NCBI RefSeq assembly: GCF_900105175.1
Contig: NZ_LT629771.1
Span: forward strand, 5,474,501 to 5,538,500
Direction: 5' to 3'
DNA length: 64,000 bases
Source of the DNA: Jiangella sp. DSM 45060
Lineage (GTDB): Bacteria; Actinomycetota; Actinomycetes; Jiangellales; Jiangellaceae
A model generated the notes under the pieces. It did no database searches and had not been told where the DNA came from. It saw only the letters and a list, made by a program, of their open reading frames with translations. Numbering within the stretch: position 1 is the first letter of the stretch; the number at the start of each line of letters is the position of its first letter. A program made the translations under genes and the position numbers. Below, one piece after another: positions 27,453 to 35,746 of this stretch.

Positions 27453-28622
27453 ATGCCCAAGTACGGTGGCAACCCCGCGCGCCGCAGAACGCGCCGCCAC
27501 ATCATCGTCATCACGCTGATCGTCGCCCTCCTGGGCGGAGGCGGCGCGGTGGCCTACGCACTTCAGCCGGACGAGCCCACATCGACCGTCGCAGACGACA
27601 CCCTCTCCGCAGCGCGCCAGATCGGCGCTCCTGAGCCGAAGCCCACGCGCCACCAGTACTGGAAGCGCGGTTGGCACCGGACGCCGAAGCCAACGGCGAC
27701 TCCGACCCCCACACCGACGCAGGAACCGACCGAGGAACCTCAGCCGGAGCCGACGCAGTCGGAGGAACCGGAAGAGACGCAGGTGCCCGAGCCAGAGCCG
27801 CCCGCCGAGGACGTCGATTACGGGGATTTCCCGACCATGGAGACCACGGGACCTCGCACCTCGGACTTCACGCAGAGCGATTCCCTCTCGTCCGAAGAGA
27901 ACGGCCAGGTCATCGAGGGCCTGGAAGTCAGCGGCCGCATCCAGATCGAGCACGATGACGTCGTCCTCCGCGATGTGCGCATCAACCACGTCGCACAGGA
28001 GAACGGCCAGTACGCGCTGCACATCACCGAGAAGTCCAACGGTGAGTGCCCCCGCAACGTCGTCATCGAGCACATCGAGATCGCCGGCGACACCGACGTG
28101 CTGGACGACCGCGCGAAGTCGTTCTACAGCGAGTGTCCCTTCACCATGACGAACTCTCGCGTCTACGACGTCGGCACTGGCCTGCGTTTCACCAACGGCG
28201 CGCACATCGAGGGCAACTTCATCCGGGCGAACCACTACAACCCAGACTCCGGCACGCACCGCTCCGGCATGGGCATGAACGGCGGCGCGGATCACGTGAT
28301 CGTCAACAACACCATCGAATGCGAGGGCCCGGGCTGCTCCGGCGCGTTCGTGATGTACGGCGACTTCGCCCAGGTCAGCAACGTGCTGGTCGAGCACAAC
28401 CTGTTCAACACCACCGGCTCGTACTGTACGTACGCGGGATCGTTGGACTCCAAGGAGTTCCCGGTGGCCGAGAACGTTCGCTACATCGACAACCACTTCG
28501 GTCGGAAGTTCTTCGACACGTGTGGTCGATACGGCCCCGCCGCGGGCCGAGACAGTAATGGGGGGCCAGGCTTTGTCTGGGAAGGAAACGTCTGGGCGGA
28601 CACCGGCGAACCCGTCGAGTAG
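27453..28622 (+). CDS. Membrane-anchored right-handed beta-helix protein
   Basis: A 389-residue protein. A basic start (RRRTRRHIIVITLIVALLGGGGAVAYAL) forms one membrane anchor or uncleaved signal. A Pro/Thr/Glu-rich spacer of about 70 residues follows (TPTPTPTQEPTEEPQPEP). The rest is a pectate-lyase-like parallel beta-helix: IEHDDVVLRDVRINHV, NVVIEHIEIAGDTDV, NGAHIEGNFIRANHYN, DHVIVNNTIECEGPGC, VLVEHNLFNTTGSYC. Such proteins bind, cleave or epimerise acidic polysaccharides. It sits 5 bases after wzx and is closed by a strong hairpin, so it ends this transcription unit. Confidence 0.83.
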   Translation: MPKYGGNPARRRTRRHIIVITLIVALLGGGGAVAYALQPDEPTSTVADDTLSAARQIGAPEPKPTRHQYWKRGWHRTPKPTATPTPTPTQEPTEEPQPEPTQSEEPEETQVPEPEPPAEDVDYGDFPTMETTGPRTSDFTQSDSLSSEENGQVIEGLEVSGRIQIEHDDVVLRDVRINHVAQENGQYALHITEKSNGECPRNVVIEHIEIAGDTDVLDDRAKSFYSECPFTMTNSRVYDVGTGLRFTNGAHIEGNFIRANHYNPDSGTHRSGMGMNGGADHVIVNNTIECEGPGCSGAFVMYGDFAQVSNVLVEHNLFNTTGSYCTYAGSLDSKEFPVAENVRYIDNHFGRKFFDTCGRYGPAAGRDSNGGPGFVWEGNVWADTGEPVE

Positions 28623-28636
28623 CCGCACCACGCTGA

Positions 28637-28681
28637 CCACGGTGAGCGGACCCGCCACGCGGCGGGCTCCGCTCACCGTGG
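28637..28681 (+). terminator. Long hairpin after the beta-helix gene, overlapping the racemase start region
   Basis: The outer stem CCACGGTGAGCGGA pairs exactly with TCCGCTCACCGTGG, and an inner CCCGCC/GGCGGG extends it to about 20 bp with one bulged base and a 4-base loop. It starts 15 bases after the beta-helix stop. It also covers both plausible GTG starts of the racemase, so it may act as a terminator, an attenuator or a translational lock. Confidence 0.8.
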
Positions 28682-29376
28682 GCGTGCTCGGCGGCATGGG
28701 TCCGATGGCGACGGTCGAGGCGTTCCGCCGCATCACCGCGATCACACCGGCGCACAGCGATCAGGAGCATCTGCACGTGTTCGTCGACTCCGACCCGTCG
28801 ATCCCCGACCGGACCCGGGCGCTGCTCCATGGAGGCGAGGACCCGCGCCCCAAGCTGCTCGCCAGCGGTCGCCGGCTCATCGACGCCGGGGCGGAGCTCA
28901 TCTGCCTGCCGTGCAACACGTCGCATGCGTTCTACGAGTGGCTGCAGGAGCGCATCGACGTGCCGATCGTGCACATGGTCGACGAGGCCGCGACCGCGGC
29001 GAGGAAGCGCGCCAAAGGCTCGTTGTGCGGCCTGCTCGCGACCTCGGGTACGGCCGCGACCGGCATCTACGCGACGGCACTGCACCACGTCGGCCTGGAA
29101 ATCGCCCTGCCCGGCGCCGAGCACCAGCGGGCCGTGCACGAGTCGATTTCGGTGATCAAGGCCGGCGGGTCGCTCGACGACGCGGCCGCGCTGTGCGCCG
29201 AGTCCGTCGATGCCCTCCTCGCCGACGGCGCGACCATGCTGATCCTGGGTTGCACGGAGCTGTCGCTCATCGCCGACCGGCTGGGTCATACTGCACAGGT
29301 CGTCGACGCGCTCCAGGCCATGGCGGAGGCCACGGTCGACATCGCGCTCGGCCGGCGCGCGGCCGTGTCCCTCTGA
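28642..29376 (+). CDS. Aspartate/glutamate racemase family protein
   Basis: About 244 residues. The three family motifs are present: LTVGVLGGMGPMATVEAF at the N-terminus, the first catalytic cysteine in LICLPCNTSHAFYEWL, and the second in LILGCTELSLIA. The enzyme interconverts L- and D-Asp or Glu, or a related acid, without PLP. The start is uncertain: GTG 28642 or 28678 lie within the hairpin, and an ATG at 28558 lies inside the previous gene. It is followed 12 bases later by the asparagine-synthetase-like gene, which suggests a D-amino-acid decoration for the polymer. Confidence 0.85.
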   Translation: MSGPATRRAPLTVGVLGGMGPMATVEAFRRITAITPAHSDQEHLHVFVDSDPSIPDRTRALLHGGEDPRPKLLASGRRLIDAGAELICLPCNTSHAFYEWLQERIDVPIVHMVDEAATAARKRAKGSLCGLLATSGTAATGIYATALHHVGLEIALPGAEHQRAVHESISVIKAGGSLDDAAALCAESVDALLADGATMLILGCTELSLIADRLGHTAQVVDALQAMAEATVDIALGRRAAVSL

Positions 29377-29388
29377 CCTGGTGAGGCC

Positions 29389-31263
29389 ATGTCCTACGAG
29401 ATCCTCCTCAGTTGCGGTTCCGATCGGCCCGAGGACCGCGCCCGACGCCGGGCGACCGTCGGCCGCGCCGCCGGCCTGGTGCCCGGCGCCACGTCGTCGC
29501 GCATCGCCGAGACACCCACCGCGACGTGTGCGCTCGTCGCCACCGAGCCGGCCGGTGGCACGCTGGCGGAGTTCCGTGAGGACGCTTCGGGCTCCTTCGT
29601 GGCCGTCGCGACCACCGCGCATGGGCTGGCGGTCGCGGCCACGTCGGATGGCCAGCTCGCCGGCGCCGAGGCCGGGCACGTGGGCGTGCACCTGCGCACC
29701 GACGGCACGGTGTCCGCCGGCACCGACGGCATGGCGTTCCTGCCCGCCTACTGGGCGGAATCCGACAGCGGCGGTCTGTTGCTCTCGACCCATCTCGCCT
29801 CGCTGGTCAGCCTCGGGCTGCCGAACCGCGTCGACGAGCGCGGCCTCCTCGAATACCTCGTGATGCTCCACCCGCTTCAGGAGCGGACGCTGCTCGCCGG
29901 CGCCGGACTGCTCGCCCCCGGCACCCACCTCGAGTGGAGTCAGGCCGACGGCGGCCACCGCAAGGGCATGCCGCTGTTCCAGCCGTCAGCCGAGTCCATG
30001 TCCGACGACGAGGCCGTCGCGGCCTTCGCGGAAGTCTGGCGCGAGGTCGTCGCCGACGTCCTCGGGCGCAACGCCGGCGCGCGCCTCGCGTTGGGCCTCA
30101 GCGGCGGCCTCGACAGCCGCGCCATCGCCGTCATGGCCACCGAGCTGGGTGCGCGGCCGGTGAGCTACACCTATGGCAACGGCCGGAACCGCGAGGCCGT
30201 GGTGGCGGCCCGAGTGGCCGAGCGCCTCGGCCTGCCGCACGTGCAGGTTCCGGTCACCGACGATCGCCTGCTGCGCCAGGCGCCGCGCATCGCCGACCGC
30301 CTCGACGGAGCGCACAGCCCGGCCGAGATGTACGAGCTGTGGTTCGACGACCTGCTGCCCACGTTCGCGGATGTCATCGTCAACGGGCTGGCCGGCGGCC
30401 CGATCTGGGGTGACGACAAGGGGTTGGGTATCACCGACCCGACGCAGGCGGCCGAGCGCCAGTGGCACCGCTACCAGGGCAGCGTCGCCGCCATGGCTCC
30501 GTATCTCAGCGACGACGTGCGCGGCGAGGCGCCGGCCGTGATCCGCGACGGCCTCGCGGAGTCGATGGCCGGGTGGGACTTTTCGCAGCGCGGCGACGCC
30601 GTGATCTTCTGGAAGCTCGCCAACCGCCAACTCCGGTGGGGCAACATCCTGGTGAACGCTCTGCGCCGGTCCGGGCTGCGCATCGAGGCACCGTTCCTGG
30701 ACAGCCGGGTCCTGCGGTTCGCGTCGCGGCTCACCACCGACCAGCGCCGCAACGGGACGCTCTACCTGCAGGCCCATCGGGAGCTGTTCGCAGCCACCGC
30801 GAACATCGGCCGCAGCGACGACGGCAACAGCCCGCACGGCCTCACCCACGTCTACTGGTCCGGCGACAGCTCATTCCTGGGCCAGCTGTCAGCACTGGGC
30901 CGCAGGCACCCGGTGTCCGCGGGCCGCCGCGCCGCGCGGTTCGCGCTGCAGACCGGCGCCGGCCACCTGCGGCAGCGCACGGGGTTGGCTCGACCCGCCG
31001 ACGTCATCGACAGGCGCGCCTCTGTGTTCCCGGCGGACCTCTGGGCCCGCACGAGGCCGGTCTATGCGCAGCGGCTCGCGACCTTCCTCGAAGCAGCGCC
31101 GCCGAGCCCGCTGCTCTCCGAGTCCGCGATCGCGAGGGCCGCGGCCGAGCTGCGCGCCGGGCGGTCGCCGTCGGACCCGCTGCTGCTCGCGAAGGTCGCC
31201 ACTGCCAACCACTGGCTCGCCGACTACGCGACCCGTGCGGCCGCCGTCAACGGGGCCGGCTAG
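29389..31263 (+). CDS. Asparagine synthetase-like protein lacking the glutaminase cysteine
   Basis: A 624-residue protein. The C-terminal synthetase half has the PP-loop ATP motif LALGLSGGLDSRAIA (about residues 226-240), YTYGNGRNREAVVAARVAERLGLPH and IEAPFLDSRVLRFA. The N-terminal half keeps the Ntn-like layout (FREDASGSFVAVATT, LLLSTHLASLVSLGL) but begins MSYEILLSC, without the Cys2 nucleophile needed to release ammonia from glutamine. It may therefore form amide bonds from ammonia or an amino acid, as lasso cyclases and some O-antigen amide-forming enzymes do. GGTGAGG precedes the ATG. Confidence 0.85.
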   Translation: MSYEILLSCGSDRPEDRARRRATVGRAAGLVPGATSSRIAETPTATCALVATEPAGGTLAEFREDASGSFVAVATTAHGLAVAATSDGQLAGAEAGHVGVHLRTDGTVSAGTDGMAFLPAYWAESDSGGLLLSTHLASLVSLGLPNRVDERGLLEYLVMLHPLQERTLLAGAGLLAPGTHLEWSQADGGHRKGMPLFQPSAESMSDDEAVAAFAEVWREVVADVLGRNAGARLALGLSGGLDSRAIAVMATELGARPVSYTYGNGRNREAVVAARVAERLGLPHVQVPVTDDRLLRQAPRIADRLDGAHSPAEMYELWFDDLLPTFADVIVNGLAGGPIWGDDKGLGITDPTQAAERQWHRYQGSVAAMAPYLSDDVRGEAPAVIRDGLAESMAGWDFSQRGDAVIFWKLANRQLRWGNILVNALRRSGLRIEAPFLDSRVLRFASRLTTDQRRNGTLYLQAHRELFAATANIGRSDDGNSPHGLTHVYWSGDSSFLGQLSALGRRHPVSAGRRAARFALQTGAGHLRQRTGLARPADVIDRRASVFPADLWARTRPVYAQRLATFLEAAPPSPLLSESAIARAAAELRAGRSPSDPLLLAKVATANHWLADYATRAAAVNGAG

Positions 31264-31279
31264 CCACGCAAGCCGCCGG

Positions 31280-32230
31280 TCAGGCCGATCGAGGGATGCG
31301 GCCGCGCAGCAGCGCCACGAGCGCAGCCCGGTGCGTCGGGCGGCCCAGCGCGGCGCGAACCGCCTCGTTGAGCACGACCACGCACCAGTAGGCGGCCGAC
31401 GCGATCGGCCCGTGCCGCTTGCGGTAGAGCTTCGTGCGGTTAACGGCCAGCACGCTCCACAGCCACGGCGATCGGCTCATCTCACCGCCCGGGTGAACGG
31501 CGACGGCGTCGGGCACGTAGCTGAGGTGGTAGCCGGCGTCGCGCGCCCGCAGCGCGTAGTCGGTCTCCTCGGAGTAGAGGAAGAACTCCTCGGACCAGAG
31601 CCCGACGGCGTCGAAGGTGCGCCGCGAGATGAACATGGCCGCGCCGGTGGCCCAGTCGGCGGTGGCGCCGTGGACGTAGTAGGCCGGATCGCGGATCATG
31701 TCGCCGAGCCGGGGGAAACGCGCTGCTCGGTGCCCGCCGAGGACTGCCTCGCCCACGGCGCGCAGCAGCGTGGGCTCGCGACGCAGCGAGAACTTGAGAT
31801 TGCCGGACGTGTCGAGGATCCGGGGGACCGCGACACCGATCTCGTGGCTGCCGGAGACCTCGTCGAGCAGGCTGCGGACCGCGCCCGCGGACAGGACGGC
31901 GTCCGGGTTGAGGACGAGCACGCCGCGTTCCCCCACACCCTGTCGCAGAGCGACGTTGAGTCCGGCGCCGTAGCCGAGATTGCCCCCCGCGTCGACGACC
32001 ACGGCCCACGGCGCGAGTGACCTGACCAGGTCCGGCGTGCCATCATCCGACGCGTTGTCGACGACGACGACGCGCGCCGAATCGATGCCCTTCAGCGCGG
32101 TCGGAAGCGATTCGAGGAAGGGCTCGACGATCGCCGCGCTGTTGTAGGTGACCGCCACGACGACCACCTCCGGCTCTGTCCCGGCGCTCGCCGCGGCGAC
32201 GGCGTCCGGCACGGCCAACACAGAGCTCAC
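31280..32230 (-). CDS. Family 2 glycosyltransferase (rhamnosyltransferase-like)
   Basis: A 316-residue GT-A enzyme: VVVVAVTYNSAAIVEPFLESL, VVVVDNASDDGTPDLVRSLAPW, NLGYGAGLNVALRQG, LVLNPDAVLSAGAV and DWATGAAMFISRRTFDAVG, all typical of rhamnosyl-transferring GT2 proteins. SEETDYALRARDAGY supplies the catalytic-base region. The GTG at 32230 overlaps the stop of the upstream gene (GTGA), with a second GTG three bases upstream. It is the last gene of a minus-strand operon of four and converges on the asparagine-synthetase-like gene. Confidence 0.92.
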   Translation of the reverse strand: MSSVLAVPDAVAAASAGTEPEVVVVAVTYNSAAIVEPFLESLPTALKGIDSARVVVVDNASDDGTPDLVRSLAPWAVVVDAGGNLGYGAGLNVALRQGVGERGVLVLNPDAVLSAGAVRSLLDEVSGSHEIGVAVPRILDTSGNLKFSLRREPTLLRAVGEAVLGGHRAARFPRLGDMIRDPAYYVHGATADWATGAAMFISRRTFDAVGLWSEEFFLYSEETDYALRARDAGYHLSYVPDAVAVHPGGEMSRSPWLWSVLAVNRTKLYRKRHGPIASAAYWCVVVLNEAVRAALGRPTHRAALVALLRGRIPRSA

Positions 32231-33072
32231 CACGTCGCCGGCTTTCCGGCCAGCCGCCTCATCCGGTTGCGGACTGTCTTCGCCTTGCGCCGCCAGCCGC
32301 GGTAGGCGTTCGGGTTCAGCGACGCCGTCTGCAGGACGTAGGCGCTCTGCCGCAGCTGGGCGAGCCAGTCGTCGACCGTCTGGACGCCGTTGGCCTGCGC
32401 CGAGAGCGGCATCCGCGCGGCCAACTCGGCGTCGGTGCGCACCAGCGTGTGCGGCGAGCGCGGGTCGTCCATGTGGTCCTCGGGGACGAACGGGTAGTAG
32501 TAGCCGTTGACGCCGCCGACGCGGGCCACCCGCAGGCAGTACCCGGTGAACGACTCGGTCTCGCCGAGCACGCCGAGCCGCTCGACGTACGAGCGGGGCA
32601 TCAGGTAGCCGCTGCCCTGGACCCACAGGTTGCGCATCAGCTGGTGGCCGTCGCGGAACGTCTCGATCTTGCGCTGCGCCAGTTCCGGCCGGAAGTCCTC
32701 GTCGGGGTGGCGCCAGCTGCCGATGACGCCGAAGTCGGGGTTCGCGTCGTGCGCGGCGGTGAAGGTGTCCAGCCAGCCGGGTTCGACCAGGCAGTCGTCG
32801 TCGACCTTGGACACGAACCGCGCCTCGGACTGCGTCCACAGCCAGGACGTCGGTGGGCGCAGCCGCACGTTCTCGCGGCTGTGGTGGTAGCGGTACACGC
32901 GGGGGTCATCGCGGTACGGCCGCAGCGCCTCGATGGTGGCCTCGTCGTCGCCGTTGTGCCACAGCCAGACGCGGTCGTCCGGGCCGCAGGTCTCGAGCAG
33001 CCGCGGCAGGCTGAGGTGCAGGTACCCGGCGCTCTTGTAGGTGATCATGACGATGTCGGCGCGGTGACCCAT
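32227..33072 (-). CDS. Glycosyltransferase, GT-A fold
   Basis: A 281-residue protein: ADIVMITYKSAGYLHLSLPRLLE, VWLWHNGDDEATIEAL, FVSKVDDDCLVEPGWLDTF (metal-binding DDD) and GSGYLMPRSYVERLG. YYYPFVPEDHMDDPRSPH near residue 210 may contact the acceptor. It probably extends the exopolysaccharide repeat. TGATG at the 5' end overlaps the stop of the F420-hydrogenase-beta-like gene. The donor is unknown. Confidence 0.85.
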   Translation of the reverse strand: MGHRADIVMITYKSAGYLHLSLPRLLETCGPDDRVWLWHNGDDEATIEALRPYRDDPRVYRYHHSRENVRLRPPTSWLWTQSEARFVSKVDDDCLVEPGWLDTFTAAHDANPDFGVIGSWRHPDEDFRPELAQRKIETFRDGHQLMRNLWVQGSGYLMPRSYVERLGVLGETESFTGYCLRVARVGGVNGYYYPFVPEDHMDDPRSPHTLVRTDAELAARMPLSAQANGVQTVDDWLAQLRQSAYVLQTASLNPNAYRGWRRKAKTVRNRMRRLAGKPATW

Positions 33073-34319
33073 CACGCCACCTCCCGCATCGGGCGCGGCT
33101 CGGGCTCGCGCAGCCGTTTGGCCTTGATCCGGCGCAGCGTCCCGGCCGTCGACCGGAGCTTGTCGCGCCAGCCCAGCGCCAGCCAGAGCCGGAACGACGG
33201 CAGGCCCGCGTAGTCGGGCGCGGGCAGCCCGGCCAACCGCATCGTCCGCACCCGGGCCCAGACGGCGCCGCGGGTCGCGGCGAGGTTCGGCTGCGACTGC
33301 GGCAGCCGCTCCAGCGGGATCGGGCCGCCCTCGACGGCGCCGTCGCGCAGCGCCGCCTCGAGCGCGGCCCGGCCGGCCTCGGTGCGGACCACCACCAGCG
33401 AGCGCCCCGGCTCGCCGTCGCGCACCGTCCGGTACCAGGGGTCGCCGACGGCGAGGTCGGCGAACTCGCTGGTGTGGTCCGGGCAGATCATGCAGCGCCA
33501 CTGCCGGTGCTTCTGCAGGGTCTCGCCCCACGACTCCTCGTAGCTGAACGACGGCGTCCGGCCGTCGCCGGTGCGCAGCCGGAACCGGCCCGGCCAGCCC
33601 TCGCCGCGGTAGTCCAGCTTCGTGACGTCGTCGGGCTCGACGCCGAGGCGCCGGACCACCTCCTCAGTGCCCTGGGTCGTCGGCGTGCCGGCGCAGAAGA
33701 TGCCGATGGTCAGGCCGACCTTCGCGCCCAGCGACGGCCGCAGCCGCGCCGCCTGCCGGGTGGCCGCGATGTCGCACGGCTTGCCGACGACGACGCTGCG
33801 GCCGTCGGCCTCCTCGACGAGGTCCAGCCGCTCGCCCGGACTGGCCGGCGAGTACCGCGACCCGGCCGCGGCGACGATGTCGGCGTACGTGCGGTTGCGG
33901 ACGGTCTCGTTCTCCAGCGGGGCGTCGGCGCGGGCCTGCACCTGCAGGACGCCGGTGGCCGCCCCGGACGTGACGGCGTGCGCGGCGAGTGCGCTGATCA
34001 CGCCGCCGGACGAGCCTCGGTGCCGCACCTCCGGATCGGTGGCCCAGCACTCGTAGAGCGCCAGGACCGGACCCCAGCTGCCGCCCAGCGGAGCGCCGTC
34101 GAGCGCGCCGGCCTCGTGCTCCAGCCGGGCGCCCGGGCAGGCCGCGAGCGCCGCGCCGGCCACCCGGCCGTTGACGCTGGCGATCGGCAACGGCCGCCGT
34201 CCGGCGCCGGGCACGTCGGCCATCCGCAGTGCGTCGGGCTCGAGGAACGCGCAGGTGCCGCAGCCGCTGCACAGGTGCGCGTCGACGACCTCCTGGATCG
34301 AGCCGGGCCTGGTGGTCAC
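33072..34319 (-). CDS. Coenzyme F420 hydrogenase/dehydrogenase beta-subunit family protein
   Basis: A 415-residue protein of the FrhB/FdhB family found in polysaccharide clusters. An N-terminal ferredoxin-like cysteine group (HLCSGCGTCAF) is followed by HRGSSGGVISALAAHAV, VVGKPCDIAATRQAARL, IGIFCAGTPTTQGTEEVV, KLDYRGEGWPGRF, and CMICPDHTSEFADLAVGDPW with further cluster ligands. It likely binds an FeS cluster and flavin and performs a redox step on a sugar. It pairs with the pyruvyl transferase gene, whose stop overlaps its GTG start (34316-34319). That pairing is common, but the reaction is unproven. Confidence 0.88.
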   Translation of the reverse strand: MTTRPGSIQEVVDAHLCSGCGTCAFLEPDALRMADVPGAGRRPLPIASVNGRVAGAALAACPGARLEHEAGALDGAPLGGSWGPVLALYECWATDPEVRHRGSSGGVISALAAHAVTSGAATGVLQVQARADAPLENETVRNRTYADIVAAAGSRYSPASPGERLDLVEEADGRSVVVGKPCDIAATRQAARLRPSLGAKVGLTIGIFCAGTPTTQGTEEVVRRLGVEPDDVTKLDYRGEGWPGRFRLRTGDGRTPSFSYEESWGETLQKHRQWRCMICPDHTSEFADLAVGDPWYRTVRDGEPGRSLVVVRTEAGRAALEAALRDGAVEGGPIPLERLPQSQPNLAATRGAVWARVRTMRLAGLPAPDYAGLPSFRLWLALGWRDKLRSTAGTLRRIKAKRLREPEPRPMREVA

Positions 34320-35605
34320 GCGATCGCTCCCCGCCGGTCGGCGTCGTGCCGCCAGCCGAGCACGTCGTGGACGATGTCCGCGAGCTGCCCGCGGGCGCGG
34401 TCGACGACGCCGGGCACGGTCTCGGCCAGCAGGTCGCGGCTCGTGGAACGCGCGTGGAACGAGGCCGTCATCGCCTCGACCGCGGCCGGCCCGGCGACCT
34501 CGCGCGCGTCGGCGACCTGGGCGCCCATGCCGCAGGTCTCGAAGACACCCAGCGTCTTGAGGCTGTAGGCGTAGCCGAAGGCCGGCACCCGCGACGACAG
34601 TGCGCCGATGGTGGCGTGCATGCGGCTGCCGGCGAACCAGTCGCACCGCGCGATGCACCACTTCAGCTCGGCCGCGTCCAGCTCGGGCGGCACGACGGCG
34701 GCCCGCTCGCGCTCGGCGGGGGTCAGCTCCCCCAGCACCTGCTCGATGGCGGCGATGTCGCTCTCGCCCTGGCCGCCGGGCACCTGGACGTGCGGCACCA
34801 GCAGCACCCGGGCGCCGGCCGCGATCAGGGCGCGGACCAGCTCCGTCATCGTCGCGACGTAGTCGCCGGCCAGTCCGAACCGCTCCCGGCCGGCGGCGTC
34901 GCGGAGCAGCCCGCTGACGTTGACGCCCGCCACGACCTCGTCCGCCGCCCACGCCTCGACGACGTCCGCGACGTGCGCCGCCGGGCGGCGCGGCCGCAGC
35001 GCGAACGCGACGTCGACGCCGTCGCGCAGCCGGGAGGTGTCGGCGCCTGGACCGGCCAGTTCGAGCAGCCGCTGGTAGCTGTGCGGATCACGCGCGTAGG
35101 CCAGCGACGCCGAGCGGATCAGCCGCTGCGCCAGCACCTGCCCTTCGGGGGTGTCGAACGGGCCGTACGTCTGCGGCAGCAGCACCAGCGGCCGGCCGGC
35201 CCGCACGGCGGCCAGCTTCGGCGCGGCGACCGAGTTCAGCCGCACCGGTCCGTACAGGTCGGTGAAGCTGTCGCCGCCGCTGATGTCGGCGACGGCGTCG
35301 GCACGGGCGATGCGCGTGGCCACCGGGTTGCCCCGTCCGCCGAAGGCCTGCGCGACCCGGATGCGCGCCCAGCTCTCCGGCCGGTGCCAGCGCCGTGACG
35401 TGCGGACGCCGGCGAACTCCACCGTCGTGGACGGGTACCGCCCTGACGTGTCCGGACGCACGCCCCAGCCGTCGTCGAACGCGGTGACCTGGCCGCCCGG
35501 TGCGACCGCGTCGATGACATCGAGTACCGAACGCCCGAGCGCTTCGACGCCTCTGTTGCCGTTGCCGATCGACGCGCCGGCAAGACAGAGTCGTATTCCC
35601 TCCAC
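34316..35605 (-). CDS. Polysaccharide pyruvyl transferase family protein
   Basis: A 429-residue protein with the CsaB/WcaK pattern: IRLCLAGASIGNGNRGVEALGRSVLDVI, DAVADISGGDSFTDLYG, PLVLLPQTYGPF and CDWFAGSRMHATIGALSSRVP. The family adds a pyruvate ketal from PEP to a glycan, giving acidic side groups. The GTG at 35605 follows a run of seven Gs with a 4-base gap. A CATACT box on the minus strand (35640-35635) is a likely -10. It leads a four-gene operon and is divergent from the Wzz-like gene. Confidence 0.9.
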   Translation of the reverse strand: MEGIRLCLAGASIGNGNRGVEALGRSVLDVIDAVAPGGQVTAFDDGWGVRPDTSGRYPSTTVEFAGVRTSRRWHRPESWARIRVAQAFGGRGNPVATRIARADAVADISGGDSFTDLYGPVRLNSVAAPKLAAVRAGRPLVLLPQTYGPFDTPEGQVLAQRLIRSASLAYARDPHSYQRLLELAGPGADTSRLRDGVDVAFALRPRRPAAHVADVVEAWAADEVVAGVNVSGLLRDAAGRERFGLAGDYVATMTELVRALIAAGARVLLVPHVQVPGGQGESDIAAIEQVLGELTPAERERAAVVPPELDAAELKWCIARCDWFAGSRMHATIGALSSRVPAFGYAYSLKTLGVFETCGMGAQVADAREVAGPAAVEAMTASFHARSTSRDLLAETVPGVVDRARGQLADIVHDVLGWRHDADRRGAIA

Positions 35606-35746
35606 GTGGCCCCCCCACAGTGCAAGACACTGCAAGTATGTCCGACATCGTCGAATGATGCGACTGTTCCGCTTTGCCGCGCTGGTGATCCACGCCTACC
35701 ATGGAGCAGGCCTCGTGACGAGGCAGCACGTGCTGGGGGGCAATAC
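35606..35746. promoter_or_regulatory. Divergent promoter region with twin G-run leaders
   Basis: The minus-strand unit has CATACT (35640-35635) and a 7-G run at 35616-35610; the plus-strand unit has TACCAT (35697-35702) and a 6-G run at 35735-35740. Both G-runs lie 4-6 bases before the start codons and could pair with the anti-Shine-Dalgarno sequence using one G-U pair. Confidence 0.55.

Noticed and set aside
28558-28641. Longer racemase starting at ATG 28558 inside the beta-helix gene
   Set aside because: It would add about 40 residues before the conserved GGMGPMAT motif, unlike the family; a later GTG is favoured, though uncertain.
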